Notes under the pieces: model-generated
Database searches by the model: none
What the model saw: the letters and a program-made list of their open reading frames with translations, nothing else
Told to the model about the DNA's origin: nothing
Program-made: the position numbers and the translations under genes
In this document: positions 25,901 to 33,679 of the stretch, piece by piece
Layout: each line of letters starts with the position of its first letter
Numbering within the stretch: the stretch's first letter is position 1
Origin: an uncultured Massilia sp.
Lineage (GTDB): Bacteria; Pseudomonadota; Gammaproteobacteria; Burkholderiales; Burkholderiaceae_D
Assembly: GCF_913773735.1 (NCBI RefSeq)
Contig: NZ_CAJYEB010000049.1
Span: 1-64,000, forward strand
Length of the DNA: 64,000 bases
Direction: 5' to 3'

Positions 25901-27203
25901 GGACGATGTCGGTGCGCACGAATACCGACGCGCCGCTGCCCAGCGGGGCCGTCGCGGTCGGGATGCCCTTGTTGGACCCGGTCGGCACGCTCACGCTCAG
26001 CGCCCAGCCGCTGCGGCTGGCGTCGCCGAGGACGGCGCAGTTGCCGATCGTCTTGCCGCTGGTGCCGGTCGCGCACTCGACCGGGACCACGGCCACGACG
26101 TTGTCGCCGCCCAGCGTGATGCCGTAGGTCGAGCAGGCCGGCACGCCGCTGGAGGCGGTTTTGACGCAGGCCAGGTACTGGTTCGTCAGCCCGGTCTTGT
26201 TGATGATCGACGCGGCCAGCGCCACCGCGGCCGACGTCATCTTGCTGCCGGTATTCGTGCCGTTCGAGGCCGTGACCGTGCCGTTGGTGATGACGACGTT
26301 GCCGCCCGGCTCGGCCACGGTGACGCTGTTGATCGCCAGCGAGGAACTCACCGACGACTGCTGGATCGTGATCGTGCCGTAGGCGGCCACCGTGCCGGCG
26401 TTCGGATTGCCGAAGCGCGGGTACTTGTAGTCGGCGTCGCCGTACTTGGCGCGGCAGTTGCTCAGGTCGCGGCTGTTGCACCAGCGGACCTTGGCCGGCA
26501 CCGGGTAGCCCGACGGCGCGACGGCGCCCACGGCCACGGTCTTGCAGTCGGTGAGGTTGGCGTTGGTGCAGTACTCCGACACGTTGATCGTGTAGTAGTA
26601 CGGATTGGTGTAGTAGATGTCGGCGCGCTTGCGCGCATCGGTCGGGTAGGTATAGGTGGCCGCGTTGTAGACGCAGTTGTTGCCGTTGGAATCGCACCAG
26701 CGCAGGTCGGGCACGCTGTTGGTGAGGTTGGTGCTGGTGCGCGACTTGTTCTCGAGGTCGACCCTGTTGACCCCGAAGGCATCGGTCTTCACGGCCGTCC
26801 ACGTCGTCATCGCGTCGTAGGACGTGCCGTCCGCGCGCACCGGCGGCGTGTAGCGCACCGCCGGGTTGTAGTACTGCTTGTTGAAGTCGGCGCTGTTGAA
26901 CGGCGGGTGGCCGACCGAGCACGCCATGGTGCTGGCGCTCGACATCGAGGAGCCGCCGCGGCACGTGGTGTTGTCGCCGACGTAGTCCGGGGTCGCCATG
27001 TAGGCCATCGAACCGGAATTATCGTACAGCAGCATCAGGTTGGGCTTGACGTTGCCGGTGCCGTTCAGGTTCAGCAGCGGCAGCTGCGAGATGCCGGTGG
27101 GCGCCGCCGCGGCCGGCGCCGCGGCCGCCAGCACGGCGGCCAGAGCGGCCAGAGCGGCCGCCAGCGCGGCCGGCGGGCGGAAGAAGCCGATGGATCTTTT
27201 CAT
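22914..27203 (-). CDS. pilY1: Type IV pilus tip adhesin/assembly protein PilY1
   Basis: 1429 residues, in the normal PilY1 range. A signal peptide (to about residue 34, Ala-rich) is followed by a von Willebrand A-like region with the MIDAS motif D-x-S-x-S at 61-65 (LLYDNSGSM). The C-terminal third is a PilY1 beta-propeller with YVPRVTMKKLY, VADVQIGGRWRSVLVAG and LDVTDPANP. A DADIGLSFGN loop may be a calcium site. PilY1 sits at the tip of type IV pili, supports extension and mediates adhesion and surface sensing. It is the last gene of the pilE-fimT-pilV-pilW-pilX-pilY1 operon, 10 nt after pilX. Confidence 0.93.
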   Translation of the reverse strand: MKRSIGFFRPPAALAAALAALAAVLAAAAPAAAAPTGISQLPLLNLNGTGNVKPNLMLLYDNSGSMAYMATPDYVGDNTTCRGGSSMSSASTMACSVGHPPFNSADFNKQYYNPAVRYTPPVRADGTSYDAMTTWTAVKTDAFGVNRVDLENKSRTSTNLTNSVPDLRWCDSNGNNCVYNAATYTYPTDARKRADIYYTNPYYYTINVSEYCTNANLTDCKTVAVGAVAPSGYPVPAKVRWCNSRDLSNCRAKYGDADYKYPRFGNPNAGTVAAYGTITIQQSSVSSSLAINSVTVAEPGGNVVITNGTVTASNGTNTGSKMTSAAVALAASIINKTGLTNQYLACVKTASSGVPACSTYGITLGGDNVVAVVPVECATGTSGKTIGNCAVLGDASRSGWALSVSVPTGSNKGIPTATAPLGSGASVFVRTDIVPSVTSYPKGEARTDCAGSSCTYAEEMTNFANWYTYYKSRNQMMKTAVGQAFQSLNSNYNVGLVSLELAAATRDTDAQNAINAAGDIIRPREFSGANRSDWYDTLYGMNGNKSTPVRLALDAIGNMYANKGRFAMPAGQEVVQYPCQQNFTFITTDGYWNGGYPAVPNNDNVENPERFCTRAKGCVDTRTQSAPSLADVALYWYNGGSADGTSSLRPGLEDWTAEGLVLGNSDDNKRLHMNTYALGLGVDGIMTYEKDYDTAPDPKLDFYKLITGVASGCPWNNNRAYVWPDPSTGDTDGGAAYQSRVDDLWHAAINGRGKYFSASDPTDVVQGLGKALSAIQTRTGAASAAATSTPNITTLDNDVFSSTFTTVKWYGELSDRKISASDGTVAKDAVWTTTRTLGQKVAASADTRNILMLDTVNGGLKAFRYAGMTATEKSWFDNKCGELSQCPTLSEANRAIVNAGANIVNWARGWQQYADDNVLRAYSRVAPDPSQPDTTYLVVLGDVASSKPAYLRDPRKAYTLAGYDDYKSAQAGRAATVFVGANDGMLHAFDAANGNELWAYVPRVTMKKLYRQASTTYGTNHQYTVDGAPEVADVQIGGRWRSVLVAGLNAGGRGYFALDVTDPANPAALWELCADATVCTGNNYDADIGLSFGNPQFGTWTDAGGTTRWVVFLTSGYNNVPGVEGGAGGDGRGWLYVVDVASGRVLSKTSTGAGSTGTPSGFARITATSVNPQSDPQVTYVYGGDNLGKMWRFDFTARGNPTVLQMGDAGAGQPVTARPEITLCQVDSTNAQGVVTSGVARVVAFGTGRLLDVPDITDTTTQTTYVLKDSGTGIAAADWRTDAAMTRIALTKTSSAAGDTYGSTSTAADLSTKAGWYVDFDQNRGERVNLDPKVIAGTLDVVTNIPSTSSACTVGGKSNLYLLDVCSGTLIAGATLSAASAAVGSTVVQLPGGTFVQISTLASGELKTTQFPPSKASAARKTGWRRVRD

Positions 27204-27213
27204 GGATGTGTTC

Positions 27214-27813
27214 TCATGCCCCGATCAGGACGATCATCTGGTTGGTGACGCTGGCGCCGCGCGCGCCGGCGATGCGCGCCGTCACCACGTAGTGCAGGCG
27301 CGGCGAGCCGGCGTACTGGGCGGCGTCGACCGCGCCGCTGGCGCCGATCGGCAGCGCGTTGCCGAGGGCCGCCGTGTTCGGCGCGGTCTGCATGCACTGG
27401 TTGTTGACGACCGGGTCGTTGTAGGCCCCGCTCTTGTTGCACATGCGGTGGATCACGTATTCCACCCGCGTGCCGTCGCTGTCCGTGATGGTCTTGCTGC
27501 CGGCCCAGAAATCGCCGCTGCGCAGGTCCGTCGTGGTCAGGCGCGCGACGTAGCCGTTGGCGGCGCTGTCGTTGTCGAGCGTCGCCTTGCTCGTCGCCGC
27601 CGTCGTGTCGAGCCACTGGAAGGCGCTGTGCAGGCCCAGGTCGGCCTGGCGGCTCAGCGTCGCGTCATAGGCCAGGTTGCCGGTCGTGAGGCCGGTCGAG
27701 TGCACCGCCTTGAGCAGGTAGACCGCGCCGACCAGCATCAGCGCCAGGATCACCAGCACCACCGGCAGCGCGATGCCGCGCGCGCGGCGGCCGTGCGGGA
27801 CGGCGCGCGTCAT
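27214..27813 (-). CDS. pilX: Minor pilin PilX
   Basis: 199 residues with a basic leader, RARGIALPVVLVILALMLVGA and a single hydrophobic N-terminal helix typical of PilX (quoted: GIALPVVLVILALML). PilX-type proteins often lack Glu+5; here no Glu is present in the helix, as in many PilX homologues. It helps form the pilus-tip complex with PilV, PilW and PilY1. Its ATG overlaps the pilW stop as ATGA. Confidence 0.85.
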   Translation of the reverse strand: MTRAVPHGRRARGIALPVVLVILALMLVGAVYLLKAVHSTGLTTGNLAYDATLSRQADLGLHSAFQWLDTTAATSKATLDNDSAANGYVARLTTTDLRSGDFWAGSKTITDSDGTRVEYVIHRMCNKSGAYNDPVVNNQCMQTAPNTAALGNALPIGASGAVDAAQYAGSPRLHYVVTARIAGARGASVTNQMIVLIGA

Positions 27814-28970
27814 TGCGGCCTCCAGCTGGCGTTGCGCAGCATGACGACGGTCTCGAAGGTCCGGTAGCGGTAGCACTGCCAGTTGACCGGGTCGCCGGCG
27901 ACGGCCACGTCGAGGGTGACCGGCGCCGCGTCCACGCCCGCCGGCACCTGGCCCGCGAACACGACCGGCCTGGCGGTCGTGGCCGTGCAGGCGGCGCCGG
28001 CCGCGGGGTTCTCGACGGCCTTGCTGCGCGCCACCACGGCCAGGCGCACGGCGGCGATGCGCTGCCAGTCGGCCGCGTCGCCGCTGACGCCGGAGCCGTC
28101 GGCGTCGACCATCGTCGACGACCAGCGCCCGACCTGCATGCCATATTCCGGGCGGAACGCCGCGCCGGCGCGGGTGTCGAAGCCGTACTGCGCCTTGATC
28201 GAGACGACGCCTTCCGACACCGCCGCGGCGCTGGCCGAGCCGGTGGCGCCGGTGGAGCGCAGCTGCAGGTAGCCGTCCGACACCGACCAGGTGCGCAAGG
28301 CGAGCGTGTCGGCCGGCCCCAGGTTGAACACGCGCGCGGCGTTCGCGGTGAAGCTTGGACCCAGCGCCCCGCTGTTGTAGCGCCGCCCCCCGCCGCCGGC
28401 GAACTGGATGGTCGTCCCGTTCGTCCCCGACACCTGGGCCAGCGCGCAGGTGCCGCCGGCCTGGTCGGGCGCGACCACGATCACGGTGCCGGCGTCGAAC
28501 CACAGCGGGGGGCGGTCGACGGTCAGCGAGGTGCCGTTGGCGTAGGAGGCGACCACGCGCAGCATGCCGGTGCCGCCCACCGAGCTGCCGGCATAGAAGG
28601 ACACGCGGTCCGGGTTCGCGCCGTTCGACTCGATCACCACCGGCGCCAGCGGGTGGATGGTGGCGGCGCCGCGCGTGGCGGGCGCCAGCGTGTAGCCCTG
28701 GGTGTCGCTGAACACGGTATTGCAGCCCGCCACGATCGGATCGTTCAGGCCGAAGCCGGCCTGTTCGGCGTCCCCGCCCAGCGCGAACAGCGCCACCATC
28801 CCGTTCTGCATCGCGTCCGAGCCGCCCAGTGCCGACTGGCGGCCCGCTTCCGCGCCGGTGAACAGGCGCAGCGCGAACAGCAGCGCCAGCAGGCCGACGA
28901 CCACGCTGACCATCAGCTCGACGAGGGAAAAGCCGCGCGCCCGGCGCGCGGGACGAGGCGCGCGCGTCAT
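27810..28970 (-). CDS. pilW: Minor pilin PilW
   Basis: 386 residues with a prepilin leader and type III signal ARGFSLVELMVSVVVG (cleavage after Gly, Phe+1, Glu+5). The long C-terminal part is typical for PilW, the largest minor pilin, which bridges the pilin priming complex. The start at 28970 overlaps the pilV stop (ATGA), and its own stop overlaps the pilX start. Upstream residues in the longer frame are the pilV region read in another phase. Confidence 0.88.
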   Translation of the reverse strand: MTRAPRPARRARGFSLVELMVSVVVGLLALLFALRLFTGAEAGRQSALGGSDAMQNGMVALFALGGDAEQAGFGLNDPIVAGCNTVFSDTQGYTLAPATRGAATIHPLAPVVIESNGANPDRVSFYAGSSVGGTGMLRVVASYANGTSLTVDRPPLWFDAGTVIVVAPDQAGGTCALAQVSGTNGTTIQFAGGGGRRYNSGALGPSFTANAARVFNLGPADTLALRTWSVSDGYLQLRSTGATGSASAAAVSEGVVSIKAQYGFDTRAGAAFRPEYGMQVGRWSSTMVDADGSGVSGDAADWQRIAAVRLAVVARSKAVENPAAGAACTATTARPVVFAGQVPAGVDAAPVTLDVAVAGDPVNWQCYRYRTFETVVMLRNASWRPQ

Positions 28971-29389
28971 GACGAAGCCGCCGGCGCCAGGTAGGCGACG
29001 ACGCTGTGGGCATTGGCCGCCGTGCCACTCTTGCGCGCCCACGAGATGGTCACCGCCACCCGCGTGCGCCCGTCCGCGGCCGCGCCGACCGTCACCAGCA
29101 TGCCGGCGCCGGGAATGTGCGCGCGGGTCTCGTCGACCCATGGCTGCAGGCGCGCGCTCGGTGTGCCGGTGGCGGCCAGCGCGTAGCTGGCCAGGTTGGC
29201 CTGGTCGACCGCCATCGTGCCGAGCAGGCGGTTGGCGGCGATCACGGCCTCGGCGCGCATGCCGGCGTCGGCCAGCGCGCCCTGCGAGCGCGCCTGCAGG
29301 CCGATCACGCCGATCAGGCCGATGGCCAGCAGTACCGCCGCGACCAGCGCCTCGATCAGGGCCATGCCCCGCTGGCGGCGCGCGATCAT
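28967..29389 (-). CDS. pilV: Minor pilin PilV
   Basis: 140 residues. The prepilin signal is RQRGMALIEALVAAVLLAIG, with Met+1 and Glu+5. The ATG at 29389 was preferred over one five codons earlier because it forms an ATGA overlap with the fimT stop, matching the other junctions of this operon. PilV is a pseudopilin of the tip-priming complex. Confidence 0.85.
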   Translation of the reverse strand: MIARRQRGMALIEALVAAVLLAIGLIGVIGLQARSQGALADAGMRAEAVIAANRLLGTMAVDQANLASYALAATGTPSARLQPWVDETRAHIPGAGMLVTVGAAADGRTRVAVTISWARKSGTAANAHSVVAYLAPAASS

Positions 29390-30015
29390 GCGGCGGGCGG
29401 GCACTTGCGTGCCGTGTGGTCCGCCGCGTCCGGATCGCAGACGGCGGCGATGCCGCCCAGCGTCAGCACCACGGCCTGGCGCCGGAACGCCCCCTGGCGC
29501 CTGGCCGCGGGCGCGATCACGATGCTCGCCAGGCGCGGCGCGACGCGCTGGTCGACCCAGCCGAGCGGCGTGAAATAGACGTCGGTGGCGCCGGACGGCG
29601 CGAGGCTCTGGGCCATGTCGGCCTCGCCCGGCATGGCCTGGGCGCTGCGCCCGACCGACTTGAAGCCGGCCACCGCGCTGTCCACGGTCGACCAGGTGCC
29701 GTGGTCGTCGTCGCAGGGCGTGGCCAGGTTGGGCAGGCAGATGTCGACGCGCCAGTCCATCTGGCCGTTGGCGTTCTCGGTCAGCACCAGGCGGCTGGCG
29801 CTGTTGTGGGCGATCGCCTGGTTGCGCGCCATCACCATGCCGTCCTGGTAGAACACGGCGGCCGCGGCGGCCCGGCGGGCCAGCAGCCAGTTCGACATCG
29901 ACGGCATGCCCATCGCCAGCAGGATGCCCAGGATGGCGACCACCACGGCCGCCTCCACCAGCGTGAAGCCGGCCCGGCGCGCCGGCCGCGCCACTCCGCC
30001 CACGCCATGCCTCAC
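29386..30015 (-). CDS. fimT: FimT/GspH-type minor pseudopilin
   Basis: 209 residues with prepilin signal RRAGFTLVEAAVVVAILGIL (Phe+1, Glu+5) and a GspH-like C-terminal domain. I chose the GTG at 30015, which gives a GTGA overlap with the pilE stop; an alternative GTG lies three codons upstream. FimT/FimU proteins prime type IV pilus assembly, and some bind DNA during natural transformation. Confidence 0.85.
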   Translation of the reverse strand: MRHGVGGVARPARRAGFTLVEAAVVVAILGILLAMGMPSMSNWLLARRAAAAAVFYQDGMVMARNQAIAHNSASRLVLTENANGQMDWRVDICLPNLATPCDDDHGTWSTVDSAVAGFKSVGRSAQAMPGEADMAQSLAPSGATDVYFTPLGWVDQRVAPRLASIVIAPAARRQGAFRRQAVVLTLGGIAAVCDPDAADHTARKCPPAA

Positions 30016-30461
30016 TGCACGCACGTGCCGCCCTTGCGGTCGATCCAGCAGCTCGTGCTGGTGCCCCAGCCGGCCGGCGCGGCGGTCGTGGCGCGGGTGC
30101 CGTTCTGGTCGATGGTGTAGGCGAAGCCGTCCATCGGGCCGCGCCCGGTCGCGGTCACCAGGTAGGCGGCATCGCCGGCGCTGGTCAGCGCATAGGAAAA
30201 GTTCGCGGTGGTGGCGGGAATGCGGTTCTGGCCGGCGGCGTCCATGCCGGTATAGGTGTGCTTGTTGGCCCAGTACTCCTCGGCCGCCGTCTGCACGCCG
30301 CCCAGGCCGCTGAACGCCTCGGTCAGGCGCGCACGCACCACGTAGTCGCGATACGACGGGACCGCGATCGCGGCGAGGATGCCGACGATGGCGACGACGA
30401 CCAGGATTTCGATCAGCGTGAAGCCGCGCGCGCGCCGCGCCGTGATGGGAAGGTGTGCCAT
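30012..30461 (-). CDS. pilE: PilE-type type IV pilin
   Basis: 149 residues. The signal is RRARGFTLIEILVVVAIVGI with Phe+1 and Glu+5, continuing LAAIAVPSYRDYVVRARLTEA (family pattern). A disulphide-type Cys pair near the C-terminus (TSCWIDRKGGTC) matches PilE/major-pilin-like D-regions. It is the first gene of the operon; whether it is the major fibre subunit or a minor pilin in this strain cannot be decided here. The ATG has only a weak ribosome site. No sigma54-type promoter was recognised upstream. Confidence 0.88.
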   Translation of the reverse strand: MAHLPITARRARGFTLIEILVVVAIVGILAAIAVPSYRDYVVRARLTEAFSGLGGVQTAAEEYWANKHTYTGMDAAGQNRIPATTANFSYALTSAGDAAYLVTATGRGPMDGFAYTIDQNGTRATTAAPAGWGTSTSCWIDRKGGTCVQ

Positions 30462-30630
30462 ATGCCAGTCAGGAATGCGAGGTAAGTATAGTTTCCGCAC
30501 GTCAATATTACCGCAAACCATGGATTTTTGGTCGTAAAAACGCCACGCTCGGCCCCTTTCCACCCCTCTGGACACGAAGAATTTGCGCGCCTTGCCAAGG
30601 CGCTCACGGTTGTGACCAGAAGTGCAACGA

Positions 30631-31158
30631 CTATGGCAAGCGCGTCATGTACAGCGCCCCGTCCGGATAGCCGGCCAGCGCGGCCCGGCTGGCCGGGTCG
30701 GCCGGGCCGTCCCGGTCGGCGGCGAAGCCCATGGCTTCCCAGAACGCGCGCGAATCCTGCACCGACACCAGCGCGGCGCGCGCCAGCGCCCCCGCCGTGC
30801 CCGGCGCCAGCATCCGGCGCACCAGCCGGCGCGCGAGCCCGCTGCCCAGCGCGCGCGGGGCCACGGCCAGGTCGTGCAGGTACAGCGTGTCCGGCACCGG
30901 CGCGACGTCGAACGGGGCGCCGAGCGGCGTGACCTTGCCGTACACCGACGGATAGGCGAACAGATAGCCGCACACGCCGGCGGCGTCGCATGCCACCAGC
31001 GTCGTCGCCGGCGCCGCGCGCAGGCGCGCCAGCACCACCGCGCCCGCTTCCTGCATGGCGGGCGGATAGCACTGCGCCTGCACCGCCAGCACGGCGTCCA
31101 GGTCGTCCGCGCGCATCGGGCGCAGCAGGGGCATCGTCGGGTCGTCTGGTTCTCGCAT
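30631..31158 (-). CDS. GNAT-family N-acetyltransferase
   Basis: 175 residues. Motif A of the GNAT acetyl-CoA site is seen as LHDLAVAPRALGSGLARRL (about residues 93-111), followed by SVQDSRAFWEAMGF. The ATG at 31158 is preferred, though a GTG six codons upstream and an ATG eight codons downstream are possible; none has a clear ribosome site. The acceptor substrate is unknown. It is upstream of the pilus operon on the same strand with a 169-nt gap and divergent from the GH92 genes. Confidence 0.82.
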   Translation of the reverse strand: MREPDDPTMPLLRPMRADDLDAVLAVQAQCYPPAMQEAGAVVLARLRAAPATTLVACDAAGVCGYLFAYPSVYGKVTPLGAPFDVAPVPDTLYLHDLAVAPRALGSGLARRLVRRMLAPGTAGALARAALVSVQDSRAFWEAMGFAADRDGPADPASRAALAGYPDGALYMTRLP

Positions 31159-31215
31159 CGGGACCGGATTATGCACGATGCGGGGCGCGCCGCCCAGTGC
31201 CCGCGCGCCCCCGGA

Positions 31216-31237
31216 TGTTTAGCCGGCACGCTAAACA
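31216..31237. promoter_or_regulatory. Inverted repeat upstream of the GH92 operon
   Basis: TGTTTAG (31216-31222) and CTAAACA (31231-31237) form a perfect 7-bp inverted repeat with an 8-nt spacer. It ends 22 nt before a candidate -35 of the GH92 operon and also lies within the upstream region of the GNAT gene. It does not share the TAGCGCTA core of the LacI operators in this window. Confidence 0.45.
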
Positions 31238-31259
31238 CGGGCGTGCCGATGCATTTATA

Positions 31260-31288
31260 TTGCCGGGCATGAAAAATTCGCGTTATGT
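31260..31288 (+). promoter_or_regulatory. Candidate promoter of the GH92 operon
   Basis: TTGCCG (31260-31265) and TTATGT (31283-31288) with 17-nt spacing, 36 nt before the first GH92 ATG. The -35 is good, the -10 moderate. Confidence 0.4.
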
Positions 31289-31324
31289 TTCAAGCTTGTT
31301 ACGCCAACACCAGCAGGAGACCGC

Positions 31325-33679
31325 ATGCGCGTTCGTTTCAGTTCCCGTTTCAGCTTCACCGCCGCCGCCCTCGCCGCGGCGCTCTTGTGCGACGGCGCCG
31401 CCCTGGCGCAGGCGCCCGCCACGGCGCCGGCGCCGCGCACCGCCGACGTCAACGTCTTCGTCGGCACCGGCGGCGACGGCCACACCTTCCCCGGCGCCAC
31501 GCGCCCGTTCGGCATGGTGCAGCTCAGCCCCGACACCCAGGTGCGCCACTTCAAGCAGAGCTATCCCTGGGCCGCCGGCTACCGCTACGAGGACGATTCG
31601 ATCCTCGGCTTCTCGCACACCCACTTTTCCGGCGCCGGCCACTCGGACCTGGGCGACATCCTCCTGATGCCGACCGCGTCCGAGCTCAAGCTCGATCCGG
31701 GCTATCCCGAACGGCCGTTCAGCGGCTACCGCTCGCGCTTCTCGCACAAGGACGAGAAGGCGGAGCCGGGCTACTACGCGGTGAAACTGCTGGACAACGA
31801 CGTCGACGTCGAACTCACCGCCAGCGAACGCGTCGGCCTGCACCGCTACCGCTTCAAGCCGGGTGCGGACGCCAAGGTGGTGCTGGACCTGCGCCAGAGC
31901 ATCTACGACTACGCGTCCAAGAACCTGTGGTCGCGCCTGCGCCTGCGCGGCAACGACCTCGTGACCGGCATGCGCGAGACGCGCGGCTGGGCGCCGGGCC
32001 GCCAGTTGTACTTCGCGATCCGCTTCTCGCGTCCGATCGCCGGCCACCAGCTGCTCAACCGCGAGGAAGGCGTCGAGTACCGCGGCTTCGCGGCGCCGGG
32101 CAAGACCCCGGCCGAGAAGGTCCTGGTCGAGGGCAAGGCGCTCGAGGGCACGTTCGACTTCGGCCAGCCGGCCGACCATACGCTGATGGTCAAGGTCGCG
32201 ATCTCGCCGGTCAGCGAGGACAATGCGATCGCCAACCTGGACGAGATGCCGGGCTGGGACTTCGACGCCGAGCGCGGCAAGGCCCACGACGCCTGGGAAC
32301 AGGCGCTGTCCGCCGTCGAGATCGAGGCGCCGCAGCCGATGAAGCGCATGGTCACGACCAGCCTGTACCACGCGATGCTGGCCCCGAGCCTGTTCATGGA
32401 CCGCAACGGCCAGTACCGCGGCCCGGACAACCAGGTGCACCAGGCGGACGGCTTCCGCTTCCACTCGACGTTCTCGCTGTGGGACACCTACCGCGCCCTG
32501 CACCCGCTGCTGACGCTGATCCAGCCCGAGCAGCGCAACGTCGACTTCGTGCGCTCGCTGATCGCCTCCCAGCAGGCCAGCCCCTACGGCATCCTGCCGG
32601 TGTGGCAGTTCGCCGGCCTGGAGACCTGGTGCATGATCGGCTACCACGCGGTGCCGGTGATCGCCGACGCCTACATGAAGGGCCTGAAGGGCTTCGACGC
32701 CGACGAGGCGCTACGCGCGATGACGGCCAGCGCCGAATACGGCCCTTACGGCGGCCTGAAGCACTACATGAAACTGGGCTACGTGCCGATCGACCTCGAA
32801 CCGGAAGCCGCCTCGAAGACGGTGGAATACGCGTTCGACGACTGGACCATCGCGCGCATGGCCGAGAAGATGGGCCGCAAGGACGTCGCCGACAAGTACT
32901 ACAAGCGCGCCCAGAACTGGCGCAACGTGTTCGATCCGAAGACCGGCTTCGTGCGCGCCAGGAAGTCCAGCGGCGAGTTCCGCACCCCGTTCAACCCGGT
33001 GCAGTCGAACTTCGGCAGCGACTACACGGAAGGCAGCGCCTGGCAGTATTCCTGGTACATGCCGCACGATAATGCCGGCCTGGTGAAGATGCTGGGCGGC
33101 GACGCCGGCCTGCAGAACAAGATCGACCAGGTGTTCGACGCCAAGGTGGACGAGAACGTGTATGCCCACATGGAAGACATCTCGGGCCTGATCGGCCACT
33201 ACGCCCACGGCAACGAGCCGTCGCACCACGTCGCCTACCTGTACAACTATGCCGGCGCGCCGTGGAAGACCCAGGGCCGCCTGAAGCAGATCGTGGACAG
33301 CCAGTACAAGGACGCGCCGGACGGCCTGGCCGGCAACGACGACCTGGGCCAGACCTCGGCCTGGCTGGCCTTCACCGCGCTGGGCTTCTATCCGGTGGCG
33401 CCGGGCAGCAACGAGTACGTGATCGGCCGGCCGTTCGTCGAGCGCGCCACGCTGAACCTCCCGAACGGCAAGCGCTTCACGGTGCGCGCGGAGAACCTGT
33501 CGGACGCCAACGGCTACGTCGGCGCCGTCACGCTCAACGGCAAGCCGCTGGCGCGCTCGTTCCTGCGCCACGAGGACATCACGGCCGGCGGCGAACTGGT
33601 GTTCCGCATGCAGGCCACGCCGAACAAGGACTGGGGCCGCGACCGCGCCGCCCGTCCGTACACGCAGACGGCGTACTGA
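31325..33679 (+). CDS. GH92 alpha-1,2-mannosidase-type exo-enzyme, first copy
   Basis: 784 residues with a cleavable signal peptide (cleavage about residue 29, ...GAALAQA). Family features are NVFVGTGGDGHTFPGATRPF at the start of the N-terminal beta domain, GFSHTHFSGAGHSDLGD, and the catalytic-region block GNDDLGQTSAW (about 670-680). GH92 enzymes are calcium-dependent inverting exo-mannosidases that act on mannan or N-glycan termini in the periplasm or outside the cell. The ATG has an AGGAGA site. It overlaps the second GH92 gene by one base. Mannosidase activity follows from the family; the linkage is not determined. Confidence 0.9.
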   Translation: MRVRFSSRFSFTAAALAAALLCDGAALAQAPATAPAPRTADVNVFVGTGGDGHTFPGATRPFGMVQLSPDTQVRHFKQSYPWAAGYRYEDDSILGFSHTHFSGAGHSDLGDILLMPTASELKLDPGYPERPFSGYRSRFSHKDEKAEPGYYAVKLLDNDVDVELTASERVGLHRYRFKPGADAKVVLDLRQSIYDYASKNLWSRLRLRGNDLVTGMRETRGWAPGRQLYFAIRFSRPIAGHQLLNREEGVEYRGFAAPGKTPAEKVLVEGKALEGTFDFGQPADHTLMVKVAISPVSEDNAIANLDEMPGWDFDAERGKAHDAWEQALSAVEIEAPQPMKRMVTTSLYHAMLAPSLFMDRNGQYRGPDNQVHQADGFRFHSTFSLWDTYRALHPLLTLIQPEQRNVDFVRSLIASQQASPYGILPVWQFAGLETWCMIGYHAVPVIADAYMKGLKGFDADEALRAMTASAEYGPYGGLKHYMKLGYVPIDLEPEAASKTVEYAFDDWTIARMAEKMGRKDVADKYYKRAQNWRNVFDPKTGFVRARKSSGEFRTPFNPVQSNFGSDYTEGSAWQYSWYMPHDNAGLVKMLGGDAGLQNKIDQVFDAKVDENVYAHMEDISGLIGHYAHGNEPSHHVAYLYNYAGAPWKTQGRLKQIVDSQYKDAPDGLAGNDDLGQTSAWLAFTALGFYPVAPGSNEYVIGRPFVERATLNLPNGKRFTVRAENLSDANGYVGAVTLNGKPLARSFLRHEDITAGGELVFRMQATPNKDWGRDRAARPYTQTAY

